NCBI GenBank assembly: GCA_948567375.1
Contig: OX419756.1
Coordinates: 31,226,552 to 31,290,551, forward strand
Source of the DNA: Lunularia cruciata
Taxonomy: Eukaryota > Streptophyta > Marchantiopsida > Lunulariales > Lunulariaceae
Reading direction: 5' to 3'
DNA length: 64,000 bases
A program made the translations under genes and the position numbers. Position 1 is the stretch's first letter, and each line of letters opens with the position of its first letter. Shown here one piece after another: positions 11,560-21,806 of the stretch. A model generated the notes under the pieces. It searched no databases and was not told the origin of the DNA. It saw nothing but the letters and a program-made list of their open reading frames with translations.

Positions 11560-12930
11560 ATAGAATTCCAGGATGTATTTGCCTGGTCGATTGATCAAAT
11601 GCCGGGTATTCCACGAGAATTTGGAGAACACCGGATTGATTTGATTGAAGGTGCAGTTCTGGTTCGGCAGCGACAATACCGCCTGAACCCGAAGTACTCG
11701 CTCTTGGTAAAAGATGAAATCGATAAGTACTTACGTGTCGGAATCATCTTCCCTGTCTTAAGCAGTGAATGCGTCTCCCCCATTGTCATTGTCCCGAAGA
11801 AGAAAACAAGGAAGATCCGAGTGTGCCAAGACTTCCAAAAATTGAACGCAGTCACAAGGAAAGATCATCATCCCTTGCCTTTTACCGATACAATTTTAGA
11901 TTAGGTAGCTGGGCATCCTTGTTATAGTTTTCTCGATGGATTTTCAAGGTACAATCAAGTATCCATTTGAGAAGAAGACAAGGATAAAACTACTTTCACG
12001 ACCGATTGGGGCACTTTTGCTTACAATCAAATGCTCTTTGGGTTGTGTAATGCTCCCGCTACTTTCCAGCGGATGATGAATTTGATCTTCAAAGATTTCC
12101 TACGCAAATTTGTCGAAGTTTTTATTGATGACTTTTGTGTGTTTGGGCGACGGGATGTACATATAGATTACCTTCGCCAAACATTTGAAAGGTGTCGTTT
12201 TGCCGGCTTGTCATTACACCCGGAGAAATGCTTCTTCGCAATGAAGGAGGGAATTCTTCTGGGGCATCGGGTGTCAAGCCGAGGTATTGAAGTTGATGTT
12301 GAGAAGGTTAAGATAATCGCAGCTTTGGAATCCCCGAAGAACATCCGAGAGCTGAGAGCCTTCTTGGGACATGTCGGATATTACAGACACTTCGTGTCAA
12401 ACTATGCAGTGCTTGCTGCACCACTTACAAAGCTTCTGAAGAAATCCGAAGACTATCTGTGGGAAGCACATCAAGAAGAAGCCTTCCAGGTGTTGAAGAA
12501 GAAACTGGTTGAAGCACCAGTCATGAGGGCCCCGAATTGGGACGTCCCTTTTCATGTGTATGTGGACACTTTGTCCATGGCCATCGGGGTTGTCTTAAGT
12601 CAGAAGGACGAGAAGAAGAAGGACTACCCGGTGTATTATGCCAGCCGACAACTTTCAGTTTCTGAAAAGAATTATTCTACGACTGAAAGAGAAGCACTCG
12701 GAATGGTGTATGCCTGCAAGAAATTTCATCATTATTTGTTGGGGTATGAGTTTGTCTTCTATGTTGACCATTATGCATTGCAACATCTGGTCAAGAAGGC
12801 AGATTTATCGGGACGAATTGCAAGATGGATCTTGTTATTACAAGAGTTCACGTATACGGTACAAGTGAGGAAGGGAGCTTCGCATTCGAATGCGGACTTC
12901 ATGTCCAGGTTAGACACTCAAGACCAGGAG
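11560..12930 (+). pseudogene. Reverse transcriptase and RNase H of element A
   Basis: The RT shows RQRQYRLNPKY, SPIVIVPKKKTRKIRVCQDF, LFGLCNAPATFQRMM, the catalytic FIDDF box (here VFIDDFCVF at about 12118-12144) and LGHRVSSRGIEVD. The connection domain has FLGHVGYYRHFVSNY. RNase H begins at VYVDTLSMAIGVVLSQ and carries YSTTEREALGMVYACKKF and DHYALQHLVKK, ending at SNADFMSRL. The two stops at 11902 and 11968 fall between RT motifs 2 and 3. Confidence 0.88.
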
Positions 12931-13119
12931 TGGGAAATTGACGATCGGTTCCCTGACGAAGAGTTGTATCACTTATCAGCAATGAGAAGTACGAGGTATG
13001 CAGATGAATATAATTATCTGAATACTCTCCATTGTCCTGAGGGGATGGATCCGGAACAGCGGGCAGTCTTTCTCCGGAAAATGGGGCCGTACTAGCTTAA
13101 ACACAGCATTTTATTTAAG

Positions 13120-14301
13120 ATGGGCGAAGACGAAGTACTTCGGCGATGCTTGGAGTCATACGAAGTAGGAGGAGTAATTGAATCTTTACACTCCAAGGCA
13201 TCGGGAGGACACTATGCTCTGAAGAATACTGTAAAGAAAATTCTTTCGGCAGGGTATTGGTGGCCTACAATGTACAAAGATGTACATGCTCATATCCGAA
13301 GCTGTGATGCGTGTCAGAGAACGGGGAAGCCGACGGCCACTTCTCAATGGCCTTTGAAACCAATTTTGCCTTTGGCCCCCTTTGAGAAATGGGGGATTGA
13401 TTTTGTGGGTCCCATTCAACCAGTGACCCAAGTCACAAGAAAGCGCTACATTTTGGTTTGCACTGATTATGCTACCAAGATGGTTGAAGCGGAAGCAACT
13501 CGCAGAGATGATGCTGAAACTGTGGCGGAATTTTTCTTTCAAAACATCATCTCCCGATATGGGTGTCCTTTGGAATTGGTCAGTGACCGAGGAACACATT
13601 TTTTGAACTCTGTAATGGAGGAGTTAACCAAGTATTTTCAGATTAAACATCAGAAGAGGACTCCTTATAACCCAAAAGCAAATGGCTTAACAGAAAAAGC
13701 GAATGGATTACTTTGTAAAATTTTGAATAAGGTGACTGTCAATTATGCCTATGACTGGGATACAAAATTACTAGCCGCGTTATGGGCCTATCGGACAACA
13801 GAGAAGATTACAACCAAACAAACCCCATACTTCTTGACATATGGCTTGCATCCCATACTGCTAGTTGAATTTGAAGTTCCGACTTATCGAGTCCTGTGCG
13901 AAGAACGAATGTCGGAAGAGGAAAGTCAGGATCTTCGGATCCATCAACTGATGTGGTTAGAAGAGAAAAGAGACGATGCAATGCAAACCACAAAAGAAGT
14001 ACAAGCACAGAGGAAAGTCAGGCACGATCAGAGAATCAAGCCTGTGACTGTACGAGAAGGGGATTTGGTTTTGTTATATGACAATCGCCAAATATTTTTT
14101 CCAGGCAAGTTGCATTTGAGATGGATGGGTCTCTATCGAGTTCGTCATCTTTACGAAAATGGATCCATGCAACTCGTTGATTTGGAAGGTAATCCTTTTG
14201 CCACTCGAGTAAACGAGTGGAGAGTTCGGAGATATTGGACCATAGACTTGGAAGTTTCTAAGACACCCGAGGTCTATGTTTGTGGGGACGCTCACATTTG
14301 A
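13120..14301 (+). pseudogene. Integrase of element A
   Basis: The N-terminal zinc-binding HHCC motif is present (LHSKASGGHYALKN, then RSCDACQRTGK). The catalytic core is complete with Asp in CTDYATK, Asp in SDRGTHF and Glu in NGLTEKANG, followed by the C-terminal module (LHLRWMGLYRV) and a short tail ending just before the PPT. No chromodomain is present. This domain is open from 13120 to the stop at 14299-14301 and is the best preserved part of pol. Confidence 0.9.
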
Positions 14302-14310
14302 GGGAGGGGG
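14297..14310 (+). promoter_or_regulatory. Polypurine tract of element A
   Basis: TTTGAGGGAGGGGG lies 2 nt upstream of the 3' LTR. The same tract precedes the left LTR at 4351-4364, which is how the truncated upstream copy was recognised. Confidence 0.85.
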
Positions 14311-14312
14311 CA

Positions 14313-17300
14313 TGTGGTGCCCACATTTTTTGTTTTTTTCCAAAATAAAGGAGAAGAAGTGTATAGAGAAGTCGGATTGCGCCTGTATGGCCGAAGAAGA
14401 CGAAGAAAGTTGTCTTCGGGGTGAAACCCGAAGTAAAGTGACTTTGGGTCATAAGGCAAAGTACTCTGAAATGCCGTGTTAGCATACAATACGAAGTAAA
14501 TTGTCTTTGGCTCGGGGGGAGCTCAACCCGAGGCAAAGACAGTCTAACAACCTTTTGTCGGGGCAAGAAATTCAAGAAGGGGCCGTTTCAAAATTGGCAG
14601 CTCATACGCACGAAGGTTGAGTGACAATGATAGGTGCATGCCGGAGGTGTAATTTCTCGGTAGAAACTCGAAGCGATGGAAGACAAAGAAGGGCAACTCT
14701 ATAAAAATCAAAACTGCAACGACAAAATGTTGAGCAATTTTCCTTCGCCGTTGAGGAGTCGTCTTGCAGGTGATCGGGGAAAGGGACATAGAGTTGGACT
14801 CGTGTTAGTGCGTAAGGGAGAAGTCAAGAGAGAGAAATCGAGAGACCAAAAGAAAGCAGAAGAGATGGGAGGAAGGAAGAAAAACTCTGAATTTGCAATG
14901 AGAAATCATGCAATTCGGAGATTAGATATAGTAGCGAGGATCAAAGTCTTGAGCCGACTTTGGATCACTTTTCTGGCATGGAACTGGAACGTAAGTTTTC
15001 CAAGATTCATGATAGAAATCATCAAGAGTAAATGTCTTGATGGTCCTGAGGAAGAAGGGAAGAGAGGAAATCCGGCTCGCTGGACAAAGTCGGATTGGAG
15101 ACTCGTACTCAGGAAGGAGGTAGGCTCGGAGCAAGGAGCCACGTTCTTGGGGAAAGGAGAGATAGCCCAAGAAACGCAGGAGGTGAGAGATGCTTTCTCG
15201 TTGAAGAGGACAAAGAATGGGTATAAAGTTGAGAGCTATAAAGACCCAGTGAGGAGAGGAATTGTGAGTGCACTAATGGCTCTCTTGAAGCCAGAGAGAA
15301 CTACCTATGTGATGAAACACCAAGCGGTGTTCTTTCACAAGTTATTTGCAGGAGAACCGATAAATTGGGCAACGTGCTTTCACGGAAGAACGAGGCAGAT
15401 GGTGTGGAATCTGCGGGATAAGTCGCCTCCACACTACATCATACCATTTGCAGCCCATTTTTACCTCGGGTTAAATCTGCTCAATTTGGCGGAGCGTAAT
15501 CGAATGGTGTCTCATTTCCATCCTGATTTGAGAAGAGAAGTCGACGCGGAGGAGCAGCAATACATTCTCCAAATCCGGAGCACGGACGATTACTATGCAA
15601 AGTCAGGGAAGAACGTGGAGGTTGTTGAAAGTACCCCGACAAAGAAGAGAACTTGGCAAGCAGAAGCCGAAGAAAACAAGAAACCTCGGAAAATGCAGAA
15701 AAATAACTCGTGGTGAGGAATGGTGGTGATTGAGTCGAGAGATGAAGACTCAAAAGGCGAAGCCGAGCTCAAGATGGAGGACTCGGACCATGAGGAGGAA
15801 CCTGAGCTGACATTGCAAAGTGGAGATACGAGTAGTGACAGTGAGGAAGGAGGAGAGATGACATCGGTACCAGCGGCTGAAGAATACAAAGAAGAAATGC
15901 AAGCCGAAGTAGAAACCAAAGACAATGCGGCGCTGGAAGACAAAGTACCAGTGTGCGAGGAGAAGAAGATCGCAGTACAGCGAGGAATTTGCTCAAGACG
16001 TAAGGCAAAGTGTGAAGCGGGACCGAGTAGAGTGAAGGAAGAGGTAGAAAGAAGCTCGGGCAATGAGGCATCGATCCCGATACGAAGACTCCATAGAAGA
16101 AGGCGAGTATCGGGAGAACACAAGGAAAGAAGAGAGACCACTCCGCGGGAGGACAAAGTTGTCAGTTATGGAGTAGATTACCTGCAGATGGTAGTATGCC
16201 CGTTGTTGGTGAAGATGGAGAAGAAGAAGAAGGAGATGCAGTCTACTTGTCCAGAGGTAAAGATTGTGTTGCAAGTCTTATCAAGATTGGAAGAAGAAAA
16301 CTCGGAGTTGAAGAAGAGTATAACCCGAGGTGAGGAAGAGAGAGAAGTACTGCGAGCGGAAGCAGTCGAGAGGAGTCAGGTAATCAAAGACCTGAAGAGA
16401 GAAGTGAGTTATAGAGAAGATCTTGCGAGGAAGAGTGACATCGCAAGGGAGAGACAGGTAGCGGAGCATGAAATCTTGAAGACGCAGTTTGCTGATTCAA
16501 GAGTCAAACTTATCCATGCTATGGCAAGGGTAGCATCGAAGGATCAAGAGCTCGATCGAGTGATGGAGAGTATGGAGGAGAAGAAGCAACTCTGGCAGCA
16601 AGAGTTGGCTACGAGATATAGAGAAGAAGAGAGATAACAAGACTTACTTTGTAATCAGGAAGAGAAGGTTGCACAAAAGGAGAAAGAGAAGGAAGCGGTG
16701 AAGGCTGAATTCGAAGAAGAATTGGCGATGTACAGAGAAGAATGGCTTGCAGATCGGGAACGCGAACGCAAGACAAGATTGGAGCCATTGAAGGAAATTG
16801 TCCTCAGAGTAAATGCGATGTTGAGTACAGAGGCCAGTGTTCGAATTGAGGAGACGAGATTGCACAAGTTAAAACTGTTGGTGCAGGAAACAAGGCGAAG
16901 ACAAGCAAAAGACACGGATTTGAATGCCTTGTTGATTAAATTGAGAACTCGTGTAGATAGGAAGATCTTAGAAGTAGAAGACAATATTGCGATTAGATTA
17001 GACTTAGTGAGAATAGAGTTAGAAAAGCTTTGGCAGGATGTTAAGGCAAAACCCGAAGTAGATAACATAGGGATCCAAATGTCTTCAGAGTTGCCCTCAG
17101 AGACATTAGAGAAGAGTGGGTCGAAGGATGAGGAGTTAGATAGATTACCCACTAGTGCAATTTCAGATCAGGAAAGAGAATTGCTGGATCTGGTAGAAGA
17201 TGTGGGAGATCTAAAACCCAAGGAAAATGTAGTAGGAAGTAAGATTACTTCGGGTTTGGGTTTGAAAGCCGAGGAAGAAGTAGACATTGGATCGGAGTAG

Positions 17301-18093
17301 AAACTGATTTGAGATTTGAATAGACAGATATGAAGAGGTGCATTGTCATTTTGGATCTGCAGGTTAGAACAGTTGTTGTAGAACGGTATAGTTGTTAGAA
17401 CTGTCGATTGCTTCACTATTTAAGAGTGGCATTTGTAGGAAATTGTTGTTCAATGCTCATTATTTCTAAGAATAGATAAAGCAAAGTGCTGTAAAGTAGT
17501 GCTCGTTGCTTGAGCTTGATTTCGAGTATCAATTTCGCAATTGTGTTTATGATTGTTTGGAGAAATTCGAAGTGCAAGTCAAAGTGTTTGTTGGATGTTG
17601 GATTCCACAGCCTTGATCTTCATTCTGTGTGTTTGATCCTGAGTGAAGTGCAATCGAAGCAATGCCTTGACAGATCTGAGAGGAATTGTAGTGTTGGTAG
17701 TATTCTGCATTTGTGAGTGTAATGCGAAGTTGATGTGAAGCAATTTTGATCGAGGAAGTTGTGCCTTCAGTGGAGGGGTGGAACACAATTCTGAGGCGAA
17801 GTTGTTTTGTAGTGAAGTGTCGTTTTTGGGAGAGCCTGAATCATCACAATCAAGATTGTTTGGAAAGAATTGAAGGAGTTGTGATTAAGGAGTGTGAATT
17901 TGTGACAAGACTGCGAGTCAGTGCTTGTTACTCTCTTTTGGGTGTGGTTTCTACCTGAGAGACTAAAGAAGAACTCAAGAAGAACTGAAATTGTTACTTT
18001 GCTTCGTATTTGACCAATTTTGACTCGTATCTCTGCGGGAATAAACTTTACTTACCTGATTACCGCAAAAGTGATATTTGCTGGGTTGTCACA
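14313..18093 (+). repeat. 3' LTR of element A
   Basis: The LTR is 3,781 bp, equal in length and collinear with the 5' LTR (offset 9,946). It carries the TATA box at 14700-14706. It ends TTGTCACA and is followed directly by an inverted, older LTR fragment. Confidence 0.93.
14727..17300 (+). pseudogene. LTR-encoded protein of unknown function (3' LTR copy, two stops)
   Basis: This is the same 858-codon frame as at 4781-7354, from ATG 14727 to TAG 17298-17300. It is broken at different places: TGA 15714-15716 (CGA in the 5' LTR) and TAA 16635-16637 (TTA in the 5' LTR). Because no stop is shared, the parental LTR had an open frame when the element inserted. Sequence features are as in the 5' copy. 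If transcribed from its own LTR promoter, this copy would give an mRNA encoding only this protein, whereas the 5' copy would lie in the leader of the genomic RNA. Confidence 0.8.
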
Positions 18094-18745
18094 TAAAGTA
18101 AGTAAAATTTCCCACAAAGATACTATTCAGAATAAGTCAAATACAAAGTCAAACAGTAACAAGTAGTTCTTCTTGGTTTTGTCTTTAATCTCTCAAGTAG
18201 CAACTACACCCAGAAGAGAGAAACAAGCATTGACTCGCTATCTTGTCACAATAATTTGTCACACTTAATCACAACTCCATCAAATCTTTCCAAACAATCT
18301 TGATTGTGATGATTCAATCTCTCTTAAAAATTGCACTTCACTACAAAACAACTTTGCCTCAAAATTGTGTTCCATTCCACCACTGAAGGCACAACTTCCT
18401 TGATCAAAATAGCTTCACATCAACACTACACTCCACTCACAATTGTAGAATACTACCAACACTACAATTTCTCTCAGATCTGTCAAGCATTGCTCTGATT
18501 GCACTTCACTCAAGATCAAACACACAAAATGAAGATCAAGGCTCCAGAATCCAACATCCAACAAACACATTGATTTGCACTTCAGAATTCTCCAAACACT
18601 TACAAACACAAATGCAAAGTTGATACTCGGAATCAAGCTCAAGCAACGAGCACTAAAATCAACACTTTGCTTTATCTATTCTCAAAAATTATGAGCACTA
18701 AACAACATAACACTGCAAATGCCTACTCCACTCTAGGTTGGTGAC
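18094..18745 (-). repeat. Inverted LTR 3'-end fragment (element A superfamily)
   Basis: The reverse complement aligns to the last part of the element A LTR (about 17410-18060), including the blocks around CAAGATTGTTTGGAAAG and the region ending GTGGTTTCTACC. It is clearly more diverged than the two element A LTRs. The outermost roughly 40 bp of this LTR are missing at its junction with the 3' LTR. Confidence 0.8.
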
Positions 18746-18749
18746 TATT

Positions 18750-19470
18750 TGTGGTACCCACATTTTTCATTTTGGACAAGTTTTAAAGAAGAAGTGCATT
18801 ATTGAAACCAAGTTGAAACCAAATTGAGAAGAAATGAAAGGAAACCTATGTTTTGATCAGGCCCAAGGAAGTCAACTTCATGTAAGAGGAAGAAGGACTC
18901 AGATTTTATCAGACCCAAAGACTCTTACTTTATGTTAGAGGAAGAGGAAGAAGGAGGTTAGATGCCAAAGGAGGGTTACTTTGCATTGGAATGGAAGGTT
19001 GCAGGTCAGGATTACTGCGGGGGCTATATCTTGGTGATGACATGTTCAAATCAAGAGTTTTATATCTTGTTGGAAGTGTCTCGTTTGAGGCTTGCCATTG
19101 CTACCAAAATTGTAGGGTTTGGAGGTTTGTAGGAAAAGTTGCAAGTGTTTGAATTTTTGGGAGTAGATGTATAGAGTAGTTGAGTGTAGTTGGATTTATA
19201 TGTCTTCGGGTTTATATGACTTTGGGTCAAGATACTTTGCCTTAAGATGAAGGTGACTAGATCTAAGGTAGTCGGACCTTGGAGTGCAGTGAAGGTGACT
19301 TTGGGAGTCTTTCCAGAGGCATCAGAGGAAGCAAGAGCAGGAAAGAAGATATTTAGGATACCCATGACTTCAATTTCAATTCTGATTAAAGATAGGAGAG
19401 AATATGGAGAGAAATAGTAGTCGTGAATGAACCCAAAGTGCAAGATCAGACAATGTCTTCCGGTCAAATA
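18750..19470 (+). repeat. LTR fragment, second LTR family (copy 2)
   Basis: The start is TGTGGTACCCACATTTTTC as at 2742, and it aligns with 2742-3465 through TTTAGGATACCCATGA and the following AGAGAAATAGTAGTCGTGAAT. No coding frame is visible. It is followed by about 60 bp of unassigned sequence and then the minus-strand element B. Confidence 0.7.
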
Positions 19471-19529
19471 CATGAGCGATTAAGGGAAATTGGGTTACAA
19501 ATTAAAGGCATAAACAGTGTACCTATGCT

Positions 19530-20215
19530 TTCAATTACAATTGGTTAGCTTAGTCAAGGCCTTGGCAATGGCACTAAATCCTCTAACACAGCGGCAATAG
19601 AAGTTTGCCAACCCAAGAAATGCTTGCACTCTGCTCACATCTGTAGGCTGAGGAATACATGAAATAGCCTCCACATTGGTTTTCTAAACACCAAGTCTTC
19701 TAGGGTAGATAGTGTGACCCAAATACTCAACTTGCTTTTAGAAGAACCTAACCTTCCTAGAATGTAATTTGAGGCCATGAGATCTCAACCTCTCAAACAC
19801 CTCCAACAACTATCTCTCATGCTCCTCGACAAAAGTTCTATAGACCAAAATGTCATCAATATAGCACCAAGCAAAATCCAAGCCAACTAGGATCCTATCC
19901 ATGACCCTCTAGAACTCAACAGGAGTGTTCTTTAATCCAAATGGTAAGAACCTCCACTAATATAACACATCCTTGCCGTGAGGATCAATAGCCCATGAAT
20001 GCGGTCTTGGACTTATCCTCCTCCTTGATTGGCAACTAATGATATTCCGCCCAAAGATCCAAAGTACTAAAGACCTTTGCATGCCCAATCGCATCAAAAA
20101 TCTCCTCCAATGTAGGCATGGCATATCGATCAGCCCTAGTCTATTGGTTGATAGGACGGTAATCTCCACACATCCACCTATTTTTGTAGTTGCCATGCAT
20201 ATCCTTCTTGGCTGA
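19530..20215 (-). pseudogene. Reverse transcriptase relic of element B
   Basis: Reading down from 20215 the translated blocks are KKDMHGNYKNRWMCGDYRP, then DRYAMPTLEEIFDAIGHAK, VFSTLDLWAEYH, HGKD-like and WCYIDDI (catalytic YIDD at about 19848-19870), and finally GLANFYCRCVRGFSAIAKAL near 19560. These are the RT motifs in order and the start of the connection domain. Stops and shifts interrupt it. Sequence is lost beyond about 19530. Confidence 0.85.
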
Positions 20216-20824
20216 CATCATTGTCGCCAATGCATACTTTGTGTGTGAAATCTCTACCAAACTTGCCTCAAAAAGGTCACTACTCTGGCTCTAAATCAAT
20301 GTCCTCTCCATATCACTATATAGATAAGGATGTCGGGAAACTTGTGTATTGCTAGTCAGCTCAATCTGTATACTTGGTCCCTTCAGAGCACCCAAATCCT
20401 TCATACTAAAGGCAAAACAACTTGTGTGGCTCCTCAAGAACCTCCAAACTCTCCATCTGACTGATTGGCTGCTACACTAGGCCCTTGAGAGGAATAGTGT
20501 CATGCCCCCAACCACTAGAAGTCCCAACCTCTGTGTGAAAAACTCCCTCCACTTTGGCTGCAAGCTCCACACGTCCTCTAGCTGCATCTCAAGTGGACCA
20601 AGGGTGTAATCCAAGTAGCCCACGCTCACCTGGATGGACTCCAAGTAGACCACTCTCCCTAGTAGCTATTGGTTGTGTCCCAAGAATACCATATGCACTC
20701 GGTCTATCACCCCCAGCATGGACCTGAATTGTCTTGATAGGCACAAGGCTCACAAATGTCCGAGTGGTGATGCCTATCAAGCGCATCCTACACTATTCTG
20801 CCAAGCCAAGGCTCATAATCTAGG
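20216..20824 (-). pseudogene. Linker between methyltransferase and RT in element B
   Basis: This continues the degenerate element B coding strand, with short open pieces and many stops. I recognise no domain. Confidence 0.4.
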
Positions 20825-21806
20825 TCAAATAGTTGAGGTCCATAGCCTGACCTAACACTTGATCCATGGATGCCTCTGACATTGTTGGAACAACGGTAAT
20901 ATCGGTGCAAAAACCCATTGCCCGCTCTCTCTCATCAATGTTGGGCTCCACCAACTACTGTAACTATGAGTCCCAAACAAGTCCAAGTCCTCCTTCTTGA
21001 AAAGCATGAGAGCTTGGGAAACTCATGAGTGTAGGAAATGCGACTCTAAGCTGTCCAACTAGGTTCACCACTACCATAGGTGACCTATCAGCCACTACCA
21101 TTGTCTGAGACTAACGCCCAACATCCAATATATCATCAACAAGGATGTGGTCAAGTCGCTAAATCCCATCATAAGCACACTATAGAACCTCTCTGGGTAA
21201 GAGGTTTGTCCACCAAAGACAAAGACAATGAGCTCGTGATCCCACTCTGGCTGCATCCAACAATACAGTAGGTCTCATCCAAGAATGGACATGATGTGTA
21301 CTTGCCACCACTCTAGTGCAAGAATCACCCATCAAAGGAACGTTCTCCAAAAGGTAAGTTGGAGAAACGGACTGATGAACTTGGAGATATTGTAGTATTT
21401 GTAACATCTCCCAAAACACACCAGAACAAGGATCATGAAGATCCAAACCTTGGCCTGCACTTGTATGTCCCTGACATGGCTATCTTGAAATCACCAAGTG
21501 AATAGGCCCATGTCTCTCTAGATCATGCGCTCCCATTAAAGAAATATCTGCTGGTAGGACCTTTTGGTAACCTCTTACTATTGACATTGATAATAACTCC
21601 GGATACAGATAGACCAAGTGTGCCACATGAAGTAAAGAGACTTGCCTAGCAATCTCATCTCTCTCAACATACAAGTACCTCTGTACTCGTATACCCGTTT
21701 GTAATACCGCAGCTGGTCCGGTGCTAATCTCACCAAACAAATCCAATAGACATATCTCCCCTACTAGATACTGCCAAGCAATGAGTGTGGTATCCAAAGG
21801 TGTCAA
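20825..21806 (-). pseudogene. Cytosine-5 DNA methyltransferase domain (DNMT3-like) in element B
   Basis: From 21806 downward one frame reads GEICLLDLFGEISTGPA (motif I, near 21761-21714), VQRYLYVERDEIARQV (motif II), and GPIHLVISR, then after one TAG PCQGHTSAGQGL (catalytic PCQ of motif IV, 21479-21471). It continues with SGVFWEMLQILQYLQ, LLENVPLMGD (ENV of motif VI, near 21347) and LDAARVGSRAHCLCLWWTNL (motif VIII), and stops again near 21180. Further on, EPNIDERERAMGF (about 20953-20912) and, in a shifted frame, VLGQAMDLNYL (motif X, about 20866-20829) follow. Order, spacing and total size (about 320 aa) fit a complete C5 methyltransferase catalytic domain; the ISTG and RY..E.DEIAR signature is closest to DNMT3-type enzymes. 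Its position between protease and RT on the same strand shows it was part of pol, not a host gene. It is now inactive. Confidence 0.87.

Larger units (their letters stand above)
8236..14301 (+). pseudogene. Gag-Pol polyprotein of element A (single frame, five stops)
   Basis: The whole region is one reading frame of 2,022 codons. In-frame stops are TGA 8608-8610, TGA 9514-9516, TAG 11902-11904, TGA 11968-11970 and TAG 13093-13095. Context indicates that most arose from C-to-T (or G-to-A) changes, for example ILD*VAGH for ILDQVAGH and QVSI*EED for QVSIREED. Domains in order: gag, three zinc knuckles, aspartic protease, reverse transcriptase, RNase H, integrase. There is no frameshift between gag and pol, so one polyprotein was made and cleaved. 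The initiation codon is uncertain: the first ATG in the frame is about 8236, and MIPRLSQRNLEE follows the first stop at 8611. I saw no extra domain between RNase H and integrase. Confidence 0.9.
4367..18093 (+). mobile_element. Element A: full-length OTA-type Ty3/Gypsy LTR retrotransposon
   Basis: The order is LTR (4367-8147), PBS (8155-8175), one gag-protease-RT-RNase H-integrase frame (8236-14301), PPT (14297-14310) and LTR (14313-18093). Both LTRs are 3,781 bp, start TGTGGTGCCCACA and end GGTTGTCACA. There is no chromodomain after the integrase, the PBS is tRNA-Asp-like and the RT has LGHRVSSRGIEVD, which together are typical of the Athila/Tat (OTA) branch. In the 120 bp I compared directly (4381-4500 against 14327-14446) the LTRs differ at 7 sites, 6 of them transitions, so the insertion is fairly young but not recent. 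No target duplication can be expected because the left LTR is shared with the truncated copy at 3466-4366. Several in-frame stops make it non-autonomous as it stands. Confidence 0.92.

Noticed and set aside
20825-21806. Host methyltransferase gene fragment captured by chance next to a transposon
   Set aside because: It lies on the same strand and in order between protease and RT of one element, which fits an integrated pol domain better, although genome-wide copies are needed to exclude it.
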